NCBI GenBank assembly: GCA_937942145.1
Contig: CALDFV010000028.1
Coordinates: forward strand, 1-45,720
Direction of reading: 5' to 3'
DNA: 45,720 nt
Source of the DNA: an uncultured Opitutaceae bacterium
GTDB lineage: Bacteria > Verrucomicrobiota > Verrucomicrobiia > Opitutales > Opitutaceae
This document shows, one piece after another, positions 26,552 through 35,004 of the stretch (position 1 is the stretch's first letter; each line of letters starts with the position of its first letter). Under the pieces are notes generated by a model, which was not told the origin of the DNA, did not search any database, and saw only the letters and a program-made list of their open reading frames with translations. The translations under genes were made by a program, and so were the position numbers.

Positions 26552-27889
26552 ATGATTTATATAACTAGATTAGCCTTTTTTCTCTGTCTCGCAGCCCCAT
26601 TAGGCCTTTTCGCGGAACATGACTGGCCTCAGTGGCGTGGGCCAGAGCGGGATGGGGTCTGGCGCGAGACTGGCCTTCGCACAGAACTGGAAATGGATGC
26701 GGAAGGCTGGATCCAGCTCAATTGGTCAGCCGAGGTGGCGGCGGGCTATTCCCAGCCCACGGTTGCGGACGGCCGCGTTTATTTAAGCGATCGGCTGGAT
26801 GACCCCGACGAGATCGAGCGGGTGCATTGCTTTGATTTTGAGACCGGCGAAACGATTTGGTCGCATCAATATCCAGCGGTGTATACGATCGCCTACAAGT
26901 CGGGTCCGCGAGCTGCCGTGCTGATAGACGCATCCACGACCGGTCCCTCGCGGGCCTACAGTCTCGGCGGTGTCGGGCACTTGCACTGCTTGGACGCCCA
27001 AACGGGCGAAGTCATTTGGAAGCGCGACCTGGCGACCGAGTATCAGATTGAGATGCCGCGTTGGGGTATCGCGGCGTCACCGCTGATCGAGGGCGATTTG
27101 CTTTTCCTGCAAATTGGCGGGCAGCCAGATGCCTGCGTCATTGCTCTCGATAAGCGTACCGGCGAGGAACGCTGGCGGGCCATCGACGACGACGCCAGTT
27201 ATGTCGCTACCCTTATGATTGATCAGGCCCATCGGCGGGTGCTCGTGGTCTACACAGCGGACGAACTGTTCGGTCTCAATCCTGAAACGGGCAAGGCCTA
27301 CTGGTCCTACGCAATGCCTGGTAGCAAGTGGCCTATCGGCATCTCGACACCCATTCATACTACATACAAAGGCAAGCAGTACTTGTTCACTACGAACGCC
27401 CACGTTGGATCCGCATTGCTTCTCCTTGATGAAGAGCGGCCCGGGATTTCCGAAGTCTGGCGCAAAAACGATACTCGCTCCTCCGACAATCTGCACAGCC
27501 TCATCCCTACACCGTATATAAAGGATGGTTACATCTACGGCACTCATCAGAAAGGCGAGTTGCGTTGTCTCGAGCTGCTGACGGGCAAGCTCATTTGGGA
27601 ATCGACGGAGGCCGTAGAGCCAGACCGATTCGCTACGCTCCACATCGTCGCCCAAGGCGACACCGGCAAACGGGTTTGGATTTTCAACGAACACGGCGAG
27701 CTCATTATTGCCGATCTCTCTCCGGCAGGATATAAGCAAATCAGTCGTGGCAAGCTTGTGCCACGCACGCCGCTAGGTATGCCTGCTCGCATTGGCGGTG
27801 TCACGTGGGCCCACCCGGCCTTTGCCTATAAACACGTGATTGCCCGCAATGACAAGCGACTGGTTAGCGCGGACTTGAGTGCGGAGTGA
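26552..27889 (+). CDS. exported PQQ-like beta-propeller protein
   Basis: A 445-aa protein with the leader MIYITRLAFFLCLAAPLGLFA, then HDWPQWRGPERDGVW, the standard family opening. The blades include CFDFETGETIWSH, CLDAQTGEVIWKR, ALDKRTGEERWRA, GLNPETGKAYWSY and CLELLTGKLIWES. No haem-binding or dehydrogenase motif is present. It belongs to the same family as the genes at 2283, 13695 and 31240. It is downstream of the MFS gene in the same direction, though the spacing does not prove co-transcription. Function unknown; binding or scaffold roles are typical. Confidence 0.87.
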   Translation: MIYITRLAFFLCLAAPLGLFAEHDWPQWRGPERDGVWRETGLRTELEMDAEGWIQLNWSAEVAAGYSQPTVADGRVYLSDRLDDPDEIERVHCFDFETGETIWSHQYPAVYTIAYKSGPRAAVLIDASTTGPSRAYSLGGVGHLHCLDAQTGEVIWKRDLATEYQIEMPRWGIAASPLIEGDLLFLQIGGQPDACVIALDKRTGEERWRAIDDDASYVATLMIDQAHRRVLVVYTADELFGLNPETGKAYWSYAMPGSKWPIGISTPIHTTYKGKQYLFTTNAHVGSALLLLDEERPGISEVWRKNDTRSSDNLHSLIPTPYIKDGYIYGTHQKGELRCLELLTGKLIWESTEAVEPDRFATLHIVAQGDTGKRVWIFNEHGELIIADLSPAGYKQISRGKLVPRTPLGMPARIGGVTWAHPAFAYKHVIARNDKRLVSADLSAE

Positions 27890-27897
27890 GGTCGACT

Positions 27898-27962
27898 AGG
27901 TAGGGCGAGAGCGCGTGGCGGGCGTAGCCTGCAAGGGGAAAACTGGTCCCGTTCCCAAATGG
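27898..27962 (+). repeat. intergenic repeat, family A, copy 2
   Basis: Starts AGGTAGGGCGAGAGCGCG and ends near CTGGTCCCGTTCCC. It is about 80% identical by eye to the reverse complement of 9183-9245. It begins 9 nt after the propeller stop at 27889. Internal complementary blocks fit a REP-like element. Confidence 0.65.
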
Positions 27963-27994
27963 TGAAAAGTCGATTGGATAGGCTATGGACATCC

Positions 27995-28065
27995 AGGTAG
28001 CGGGTGATCTCCGAGCACTCGTACGTTTATGTTTCTGTCGGCGCTACGGAGATCGCCCGCTGCCT
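27995..28065. repeat. inverted pair of family C repeats
   Basis: The left member (27995-28020) and the right member (28040-28065) are reverse complements with about four mismatches and a 19-nt spacer, and can form a large hairpin. Each matches the single copies at 11234-11260 and 45400-45424. The pair lies between two convergent genes (propeller ending 27889, sulfatase ending 28088), so it could act as a bidirectional terminator. Confidence 0.65.
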
Positions 28066-28087
28066 AAGTCACCCCGGGATTATTGTT

Positions 28088-29536
28088 TCACCCTGCCTGA
28101 TCTAGCAGGTAGCTGGGTTCAATGTAGGGGTAGTCCGAGTCAAACTCAGTCAAGGGATGGGGGTTTCCCTCAATTGCATGAGGCCGCCTTTCGCTTCCAA
28201 GCTTGTTGCGCAACCCGTCTCCGATCCGGTCACCCATGTCCTCCATGCGTTTTTTGAGGTCCTTCACGATGTCGGGATGTTGGGCGGCGACATTGTTCTG
28301 CTCCGAAAGGTCTTTTGACAAATTGAATAGTTCGGGCTTGGACGTATCGACATCTCGTCCTTCAGCGGTGGCGAATCGCAATTTCCAATCCCCTACACGA
28401 ACTGCTTGAAGCTGATCGACGAGATAGTAGAAAAAGGCATCGTAGGGGTTTTGGGCTCCGGGTTCCCCTCTCCAAATCGGGCTGACATCATGACCGTCGC
28501 GGATCGGATCGTCGCCGAGCGGTTGTCCTAGGATAGCGGCGATAGTGGGGTAGAAGTCCATCGCAGTGACGAGCTCTTTGGAAACCGATCCCGCCTCGAC
28601 TTGCCCGGGCCATTTAACGATACAGGGAACGCGCATGCCGCCTTCCCACGTTTGGCCTTTGGTGCCACGCAAGGTACCGTTGCTGCCTCCGTGCTGGTCT
28701 ACCCGGCTGCCGTTGTCGGAAGTGAAAATAACGATAGTGTTGTCCTCGAGGCCGAGGCGTTTCAATTCGGCAACTATGACCCCCGTGCTCCAGTCCACCG
28801 CGGCTACCGCGGCACCGTAAATGCCATTGCGGGAAGCCTGGAGAAACGGGTCCATCACATAGTGCGGCAGGTGGACATGCATGTGAGCAAAATAAAGGAA
28901 GAAAGGATTCTCTTTGTTCTCCCGAATAAAAGTCACGGCCTCCTCGGTATAGCTTTGAATCAAGGGGGCCTGCTTGGGCTGCTCGGCGATGACCTCCTCA
29001 TTGCGCAAAAGGGGCAGAGGCGGGCTTTTCGGACGGCGAGGCATGATCGCCATATCATTACTGTAGGGGATTCCGTAATACGAATCGAATCCGTGCCGGG
29101 TGGGCAGGTGTTCCACTTGGTCTCCCAAATGCCATTTCCCCACATGACTGGTCGCGTATCCCTGCCACTTCAAGTACTCTGGTAGCAAGAGCTCATTTGG
29201 ATGGAGACCTTCGGCGAAGCCCGGAAACAGTACCCAGCTCGTGCGGCTTTCCTTGAAGGCGTCAAATCCGACCCGACCCGGATACCCACCCGTCAGCAGG
29301 GCGGCCCGCGACGGTGTACAGACGGGGCTGGCGGAATAATAGTCGGTAAAGCGCATGCCGTCCACGGCTAACTGATCCACGTGAGGCGTGTCGTTCTCAT
29401 CCGAACCGTAGCACCCGAGGTCCCCGTATCCTAGATCGTCCACGTAGATCAAGACAATGCTGGGCTTGCGCTCGCCTGCAGAATAAAGGGACGAGGGAGC
29501 AAACAAAGCTAGAAGAATCAAGATGGCGTATGGCAT
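28088..29536 (-). CDS. exported arylsulfatase
   Basis: The ATG at 29536 starts MPYAILILLALFAPSSLYSA, a signal peptide, and gives 482 aa. The frame extends to 29662 with unrelated sequence. KPSIVLIYVDDLGYGDLGCYG supplies Asp33 and Asp34. Cys73 is the formylglycine residue in C-T-P-S-R. GKWHLGDQVEHLPTRHGFDSYYGIPYSNDM is close to mammalian arylsulfatase A and galactosamine-6-sulfatase. FTSDNGSRVDQHGGSNG and LRGTKGQTWEGGMRVP follow. It should desulfate galactose- or N-acetylgalactosamine-type sugars. This is inferred from the subfamily loop only. No sugar-uptake genes are beside it. Confidence 0.92.
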   Translation of the reverse strand: MPYAILILLALFAPSSLYSAGERKPSIVLIYVDDLGYGDLGCYGSDENDTPHVDQLAVDGMRFTDYYSASPVCTPSRAALLTGGYPGRVGFDAFKESRTSWVLFPGFAEGLHPNELLLPEYLKWQGYATSHVGKWHLGDQVEHLPTRHGFDSYYGIPYSNDMAIMPRRPKSPPLPLLRNEEVIAEQPKQAPLIQSYTEEAVTFIRENKENPFFLYFAHMHVHLPHYVMDPFLQASRNGIYGAAVAAVDWSTGVIVAELKRLGLEDNTIVIFTSDNGSRVDQHGGSNGTLRGTKGQTWEGGMRVPCIVKWPGQVEAGSVSKELVTAMDFYPTIAAILGQPLGDDPIRDGHDVSPIWRGEPGAQNPYDAFFYYLVDQLQAVRVGDWKLRFATAEGRDVDTSKPELFNLSKDLSEQNNVAAQHPDIVKDLKKRMEDMGDRIGDGLRNKLGSERRPHAIEGNPHPLTEFDSDYPYIEPSYLLDQAG

Positions 29537-30159
29537 GGGCGTAAACTCACGCTTTTCCCGAGAATCGGCAAGTGTGCTTTTCCGGTAGCCTCGATAAACT
29601 AATATGGACGACTTGGGACATTCAAGTTGGCCCTGGCTGGACGAATTGCCAGATGCCCTCAAACTCTACTTAGTTTAACAATCGGACAAAAAAGTACCTT
29701 ACTCGCTTCAGCTTGAGCCACCTAGGAATTATGGTATAAGACTAGGGGAGCGACTAACAAATAGGGTTTCATTGATGTTAGGCCTACTTGTCCGTTCTGC
29801 TGAGATCGCGGCCCAAGCCCTAAGGATCCACAGCTGTTCGTTGATCCGCAACTGACTAAGGATAGCCAGCCTTACCTTAGAGACCAATCTGTGGTGTTCC
29901 TTTCATTGCATACCATTCAAACTTTCTTCTGCTTTCATTCGATCGCGGTGTTGTATGGGAACATGAAATTGGGAATGGTGAGGAGTGAAAAGGGGGTTCT
30001 CGTTGACAGGTTAGCAAGTGGAGGCGCAATGTGCTTTTTTTGACTGGCATGGGAATTTGGACGCATGGGAAGGTTATTGATGAGATAGTCTTTTAAAACC
30101 GCGATCGAAGAGCACCGACCACAAGAAGGTTAAGACTGTGCCTGGGCAACGATCTACTC
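29537..30159. other. gene-free gap between divergent sulfatase and DoxX-like genes
   Basis: No frame with a signal peptide, family motif or plausible start was recognised in these 623 nt. Around 29840-29880 a segment (GACTAAGGATAGCCAGCCTTACC) is loosely like 10990-11025, so decayed repeats may be present. The gap should contain promoters for both flanking genes, but I cannot single out a confident -35/-10 pair. Confidence 0.5.
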
Positions 30160-30510
30160 ATGACGAACGCTTTACTCTATTCCTGCAGCACACTCTCGGC
30201 CGTGTCCTTTTTGTGGTACGCGATCGACTGCCTGACTACCGTACGAATGAAACTCGAATTTGAGCGGTATGGCCTGGGTCGATACAGAATGCTGACCGGC
30301 ATCCTTCAAATTTGTGGAGTAATCGGCCTTTGGATTGGATACGCGGTTCCTGTAATCGGTGTTTTAGCTGCCTCAGGTCTGGCGATCCAGATGGTTCTAG
30401 CACTGGGCGTACGGATAAGGATCAAGGATGGGTTTCTGAGCTCGCTCCCAGCGGTGTTCTATCTAATTCTCAACTCAGGGTTGGTCTACCTATATTTGCA
30501 GGGTGTTTGA
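30160..30510 (+). CDS. small DoxX-like integral membrane protein
   Basis: A 116-aa protein with four predicted membrane segments (about 5-25, 45-64, 66-84, 92-113). The layout and the FERYGLGRYRMLTGILQICGVIGLWIGY block match DoxX-like proteins, in which a conserved glycine-rich second helix follows a charged loop. Family members are linked to quinone or thiosulfate chemistry and stress response, but most are uncharacterised. Its 3' end overlaps the convergent DoxX-like gene at 30490-30870 by 21 nt. Confidence 0.78.
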   Translation: MTNALLYSCSTLSAVSFLWYAIDCLTTVRMKLEFERYGLGRYRMLTGILQICGVIGLWIGYAVPVIGVLAASGLAIQMVLALGVRIRIKDGFLSSLPAVFYLILNSGLVYLYLQGV

Positions 30511-30870
30511 GTAGTAGGCTAGGAACGCAGTGAGCAGCAAGATGGTGGCGGCAGGCATGGACTTTGCGGGCGGATCTTTAATTTTTACGTGCCAAGCAAC
30601 CGCTCCGAGCATCAGTAAGGCCAGTACGAGCGAGGAGGGAAATACGGCTTGGGGAATGAATAGGCCAACGAGAAGGCCGATCGCGGCACTCACCTTTATG
30701 ACACCCACCGAGGCAACCGACCACGCTGGCAGTCCGTATGCGGCAAATTCTTCCGTCATGTTCATTGCTTGGCCGCCTCGGTAGGGAGAAGGTTTTCTAA
30801 ACCTTAGCACCCAAACATTGAGGATCCCTAGTCCCACTATTATTTGACACGCAATTGCTAAATATTCCAT
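30490..30870 (-). CDS. DoxX-like integral membrane protein
   Basis: A 126-aa protein starting at the ATG at 30870 (MEYLAIACQIIVGLGILNVWVLRF). It has four membrane segments and the internal EEFAAYGLPAWSVASVGVIKVSAAIGLLVGLF block of the DoxX-like family. HVKIKDPPAKSMPAATILLL forms the last loop and helix. It converges on and overlaps the neighbouring family member by 21 nt. The two differ in sequence, so they are not a recent tandem copy. The function is not known. Confidence 0.82.
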   Translation of the reverse strand: MEYLAIACQIIVGLGILNVWVLRFRKPSPYRGGQAMNMTEEFAAYGLPAWSVASVGVIKVSAAIGLLVGLFIPQAVFPSSLVLALLMLGAVAWHVKIKDPPAKSMPAATILLLTAFLAYYSNTLQI

Positions 30871-31239
30871 GGCGGTTAATTCCTTTTAAAAGGTATTCGA
30901 TGAGGTGAGTCGGGTTTTCCCGTCAGTCAGAGGAGTACTCCATTCACGCAAAATCCTGAAGGGTGCTCGCGAATAAGTCAAAGCTTTCAAAGTCCTTATA
31001 AAGATAGATTTTCAACGCTCGGGATTGAACAACGGGAGACCCATCAGCCGACGGTGCGTCAATACAATGCCCGCTTGATGGGCTAGCCATTCTTTTGGAG
31101 CGTTCCGGATGTTATCGAACCCTTCTCTTTCGGCAGCTTCTAGGCTTGTGCAGGGGCAATTGGGTCCTAGGGTTCCAGTCCGATGAGAATACACTCCGTT
31201 TGGCGAGTCGATTGCTTCTCGAGTTTGATCTGAATTTCG
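30871..31239. other. gap upstream of DoxX-like and propeller genes
   Basis: This 369-nt gap separates the divergent DoxX-like gene (start 30870) and propeller gene (start 31240). A 77-codon minus-strand frame (31012-31245) is open but overlaps the start of the propeller gene, has no signal peptide and matches nothing I recognise. Its end (KEWLAHQAGIVLTHRRLMG) looks protein-like, so a decayed gene fragment is possible. Otherwise only promoter functions are expected. Confidence 0.4.
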
Positions 31240-32493
31240 ATGCAAAGAGTTGTTATCCCCTTTTTGGTCCTGCTGACCGTTTGGACGAATAGTCTGGCCT
31301 CAAAGACGCCGGAGGTCTTTTGGCCGGGATGGTTGGGGCCGAATCGGGATGGGCAGGTAGACTATTTCGAAGCGCCCACTCAATGGCCGCAAGATTTGCA
31401 GAGGGTCTGGAGCAAGGAAGTGGGCGAGGGATCGAGTATGCCGATTGTGGTGGACGGTCGGGTCTATCAGCACGCTCGACAAAGTGGTGAAGAGGTGGTT
31501 TGGTGTTTAAGCTTGGATAGTGGCGAGGTGCTTTGGCGTAAAAGTGATCGTGTTCCGTATCATATTTCCCATTTCGGCGAGCGTCATGGAGACGGTCCGC
31601 TTTCCAATCCAACTTATGCCAATGGACGCCTCTTCACGCTAAGCGTTACGGGTATTCTCTCCGCATGGGAGGCGGAATCTGGCGAGCTGTTATGGCGGCG
31701 AGACTACGCAGACCGTTTTGTGCATACGCACCCGAAATGGGGGCATTCCACTTCGCCATTAGTGGATGGTGAGCAGGTTGTGTTGCATTTCGGGAGCGAT
31801 GACGCTGGGGTACTGGTAGCGCTGGACGTCGCTACGGGCGAGGAAGTTTGGACGGAAGGAGAGGACGGAGCCTGTCATGCTTCGCCCATCCTAGTCGAAA
31901 TCGACGGAGTGCGCCAAATTGTGGAATGGAATGACGAGTCGGTGGTCGGACTGGAGAGCCAGACGGGGCGTCGTTTGTGGTCTTACTTCTTGCCGCATCG
32001 CGGTTCTAACCAAAATTCCCCTACGCCGGTTCATTATCAGGGCTGCTTCATCGTCGGGGGCGAGAACCGGGGAATTCGCAGTCTGGAGCCGATTTTGGAA
32101 AACGGAAAATGGCGCGTAGAGGAAAAATGGCATCAGCGAAATGTCTCCCTCAACATGGCCAGCGCCATCCTAAGCGAGGGAAGCTTGTACGGATTGTCGC
32201 ATTTCCGGCAGGGGCAGTTTTTCCGGATGGATCCAATGACAGGGGAAGTCATCTGGACTAGTCCGTCACGAATGGGTGAATACGCGACCTTTCTGGCGAT
32301 CGCTGGGCATGTTGTTGTTCTCAGGGACGATGCTACTTTGGATGTTCTTATAGCCGGTGAAAACGAGTATCGGCCGGCCGCATCTTTCGAGGTAGGGGAA
32401 AGCCCGACTTGGACCGCACCGGTGTTGTTGCAGAATGGGATTCTGGTTAAGGATCGAAGGAAGCTTTATCGGTGGACGTTCGCTAAGGATTAA
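31240..32493 (+). CDS. exported PQQ-like beta-propeller protein
   Basis: A 417-aa protein with the leader MQRVVIPFLVLLTVWTNSLA and then FWPGWLGPNRDGQVDYFEAP. Blades: SLDSGEVLWRK, EAESGELLWRR, DVATGEEVWTE, ESQTGRRLWSY, DPMTGEVIWTS, ending RKLYRWTF. It is the fourth intact member of this family in the window. The central TPKWGHSTSPLVDGEQVVLHFGSDDAG-type segment (about 168-190) is shared with the family. Likely a secreted binding or scaffold propeller. No partner gene is coupled to it. Confidence 0.87.
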   Translation: MQRVVIPFLVLLTVWTNSLASKTPEVFWPGWLGPNRDGQVDYFEAPTQWPQDLQRVWSKEVGEGSSMPIVVDGRVYQHARQSGEEVVWCLSLDSGEVLWRKSDRVPYHISHFGERHGDGPLSNPTYANGRLFTLSVTGILSAWEAESGELLWRRDYADRFVHTHPKWGHSTSPLVDGEQVVLHFGSDDAGVLVALDVATGEEVWTEGEDGACHASPILVEIDGVRQIVEWNDESVVGLESQTGRRLWSYFLPHRGSNQNSPTPVHYQGCFIVGGENRGIRSLEPILENGKWRVEEKWHQRNVSLNMASAILSEGSLYGLSHFRQGQFFRMDPMTGEVIWTSPSRMGEYATFLAIAGHVVVLRDDATLDVLIAGENEYRPAASFEVGESPTWTAPVLLQNGILVKDRRKLYRWTFAKD

Positions 32494-32953
32494 GGCGTAA
32501 GGTTGGAGGTGTAACACTGAATATTGAATCAGGGATCGTCTGCCACCTTGAGGCTCGGATTACAGGAAAGGTTTGAAAAGCCAGCCTGCTGTAAGGGAGA
32601 GTCGCTTTGGAAGAGTGATGGGCAGTGGTAAGGCGGCGTTTCCAGATCTGACGCTACCGGTGGGAGACAATCGATAAAGATGGTGCCACAGCATTTCCGC
32701 GGACTTGTGGGGAGGTCCGGGCTAGGAGGTGGTTATCTACAATCCATGGGGCCGGCTTGTGGAAATTTACGTTAGTGGATGAAAACCAGAGCCTATGGTC
32801 TACAAACCGAGCGAACGTCGTATAAACGACCGACTAGTGGACTGTGCAATTAGGGTAAACGGATTGAGAGCTTTTTGGGAGTTTGATACCCCAAAGGTTT
32901 GTCCAAACCACCTAATAAACTGACTAACTAATTTGGCAAAAATCCTGAGGTAT
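32494..32953. other. gene-free gap
   Basis: 460 nt with no supported gene. Weak complementary pieces are present around 32690-32765 (CTTGTGG repeated, GGAC/GTCC arms). No family motif, tRNA cloverleaf or strong terminator was recognised. A 61-codon minus-strand frame at 32800-32985 overlaps the coiled-coil gene and looks spurious. Confidence 0.45.
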
Positions 32954-33160
32954 TTAGTCGCCGTCAGGTCTGGTCGCTCTTTCAAGCTCTTCTAGCTCGG
33001 CCTCTTCCGCGGCGATTCGGGCTTCCTCGGCGGCCTTCTCCTCGGCTTCCTTGGCCGCTCGGAGTTTTTCGGCTTTGGCTTCTTCGCGGGCCATCCGCTT
33101 TTCGCGTTTCTTCTGTTCACGCTCGAGGCGCTTGTAGTCTTTGCTAGGTGTCGATGCCAT
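32954..33160 (-). CDS. small charged coiled-coil protein of unknown function
   Basis: A 68-aa protein without a leader. After MASTPSKDYK nearly every residue is Lys, Arg, Glu or Ala in a continuous heptad-like pattern (about 10-60), which predicts one long cytosolic helix or coiled coil. The codon choice is consistent and the frame is clean, so it is probably real. Similar small Glu/Lys/Ala-rich proteins may act as linkers or nucleic-acid-associated proteins, but I recognise no family. It stands alone upstream of the 3' end of the sulfatase at 33369, on the same strand. Confidence 0.6.
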   Translation of the reverse strand: MASTPSKDYKRLEREQKKREKRMAREEAKAEKLRAAKEAEEKAAEEARIAAEEAELEELERATRPDGD

Positions 33161-33368
33161 TGTAACTAGGGTTGAGAATAATCGTTTGGTGGATTCGCCA
33201 ATTGGGTGAAATCAGGCCCAAAATCTAAGCGAATCATAGCTGTAAACTTCAAACCCATAGAGGAGGCGGGATGGGATCAAGTAAGAAAATGGTTCTTTAG
33301 CGCTTTCCAGTCTCGAATTTGCTCCAGCAAAAAAGGGGAACCGTTAACCGACTCGCCAAGTGATGTAA

Positions 33369-34817
33369 CTACCGCTCTGCCTGCCAATTTGGATTGGGTT
33401 TCGGCATCGAGGCGTTGACCTGCTTCCGCCAGTCGACGAGGGATTGCTGGAGTTTCTTGGCAATATGGGGCATGGAATCGGCTAGATTTTTGGTTTCCCC
33501 GATATCGGAATTAAGATCGTAGAGCTCAAGGCGGTTGTCCTCGAAGTACTCGAGCAACTTCCAGTTTCCCTGACGGATTGAGCTGACGGGTGTGGTGGTT
33601 CCGTAGTAGTGAGGGTAGTGCCAGAATAGGGTGTCTCGGTCGAGTTTGGACCGAGGGTCTTTCAAGAGAGGAGTCAGGCTCATGCCATCGAACTGACCTT
33701 CCATAGATAATCCTAAAATGCTGGCGATAGTAGGATAGAGGTCCATTGTGGCCACCGGCTCTTTCGATACGCTGCCTGCTTGGGTGACACCAGGCCAATA
33801 GACGATAAGAGGGACACGAACCCCTCCCTCGTAAAGGGAACCTTTACCTGACCTAAGGGGCGCGTTAGAAGTGACGACCTGGCCTTCTGACGAACCGATA
33901 AACCCGCCATTGTCGGACGTGAGAATAATGATGGTGCGATCTGCAATTCCCTCATTCTCTAGTTTTTCCAGAATGCGGCCCACGTTTTCGTCCAGGGTCT
34001 CGTGCATAGCGGCAAAGTGGGCATTCTGATGATCCATGCCTGGCTCGATGATTTCGGCGTAGCGGTCGGCGATTTCCGGCTTCCCTTCAATCGGCGTATG
34101 CACCGTGTAGTAGGACATGTAGAGAAAGAAAGGGTCCTCAGAAGCTCGCTCGATAAACCCCAATGCCTCATCGGTCAACCGATCGGTGAGATGCTCTCCC
34201 TCACGATCCTCGGTGGAGTCGATCCCAGGAATGTAGCGATAATGCCGATTGGAACCCCCTCCGTACATCCCTCGATAGGGAAAGTAGAAAGTGGCCGGAC
34301 AGCCCCAGAAACAGCCGCCGAAAGTGAAGTCGAACCCTTGTGTTTCGGGATAGTGGGAGGCTTCGCCGAGATGCCATTTTCCGACATGAGCGGTCTTGTA
34401 GCCCGCCCCTTTAAGGGTTTCGGCGATTGTGGTTTCGCTGTGCGGCAGATTGTTTTCCACGACTGGTGGGATGAGCTTCTTGTTCTGTTGAGGCCTCTTG
34501 GCCATTTCGTGCCAGATGGTCATGTCCAAGCGGGCTGGATACTTTCCCGTTAATAGAGCCGCCCTAGTTGGAGTGCATATTGAAGCGCTCGCGTAGGCGT
34601 TCGTGAATTTCATGGAGCGTTCGGCGAACTGGTCGATGTTTGGCGTGCGGTGCAAGTCCGAACCGTATCCACTCAGTCCTGTCCAGCCCATATCGTCGAC
34701 AAGGATGACAATGACGTTGAGCGGCTCTGCGTCTGTCTTGGCGTGGCAAACATTGTTCGATGGGGTTAGTCCGAAGGTAGCCAGACTAAGAGAGAGTAGG
34801 AACGGAAGGAATTTCAT
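33369..34817 (-). CDS. exported sulfatase, N-acetylgalactosamine-6-sulfatase-like
   Basis: A 482-aa protein with a signal peptide (MKFLPFLLSLSLATFGLTPSNNVCHA). The motifs are IVILVDDMGWTGLSGYG (Asp41, Asp42), Cys81 in C-T-P-T-R, GKYPARLDMTIWHE, VGKWHLGEASHYPETQGFDFTFGG, TSDNGGFIG and SGKGSLYEGGVRVPLIVYWPG. This composition is close to the GALNS/arylsulfatase A type. Everything needed for activity is present except the formylglycine enzyme. It should remove sulfate from polysaccharide sugars in the periplasm. It is divergent from the quinone-oxidoreductase-like gene at 35005. Confidence 0.92.
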   Translation of the reverse strand: MKFLPFLLSLSLATFGLTPSNNVCHAKTDAEPLNVIVILVDDMGWTGLSGYGSDLHRTPNIDQFAERSMKFTNAYASASICTPTRAALLTGKYPARLDMTIWHEMAKRPQQNKKLIPPVVENNLPHSETTIAETLKGAGYKTAHVGKWHLGEASHYPETQGFDFTFGGCFWGCPATFYFPYRGMYGGGSNRHYRYIPGIDSTEDREGEHLTDRLTDEALGFIERASEDPFFLYMSYYTVHTPIEGKPEIADRYAEIIEPGMDHQNAHFAAMHETLDENVGRILEKLENEGIADRTIIILTSDNGGFIGSSEGQVVTSNAPLRSGKGSLYEGGVRVPLIVYWPGVTQAGSVSKEPVATMDLYPTIASILGLSMEGQFDGMSLTPLLKDPRSKLDRDTLFWHYPHYYGTTTPVSSIRQGNWKLLEYFEDNRLELYDLNSDIGETKNLADSMPHIAKKLQQSLVDWRKQVNASMPKPNPNWQAER

Positions 34818-35004
34818 GGATAGTTGATCTGGTACTGATGATAATCTATGCGGCTCCGTAGGGAACTAGAGAATGGCCGACTTGTGTGTCAGGTCAATTA
34901 GAGAAGGCGCTTTGAAGTCCTCCCGCAATTTGGGAGCTCAACGATTTCTCGACTTATGGGATTCTTTCTAGGAGAAGAGCTGGAACGTCTCAGTAATTTG
35001 CAAT

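Noticed and set aside
28601-29185. A 194-codon plus-strand frame opposite a sulfatase
   Set aside because: It is antisense to a gene with all sulfatase motifs and lacks any recognisable domain.
31012-31245. A 77-codon minus-strand frame before the propeller gene
   Set aside because: It overlaps the propeller's start codon region, has no leader and no recognised motif. Part of the translation looks protein-like, so a decayed fragment cannot be excluded.
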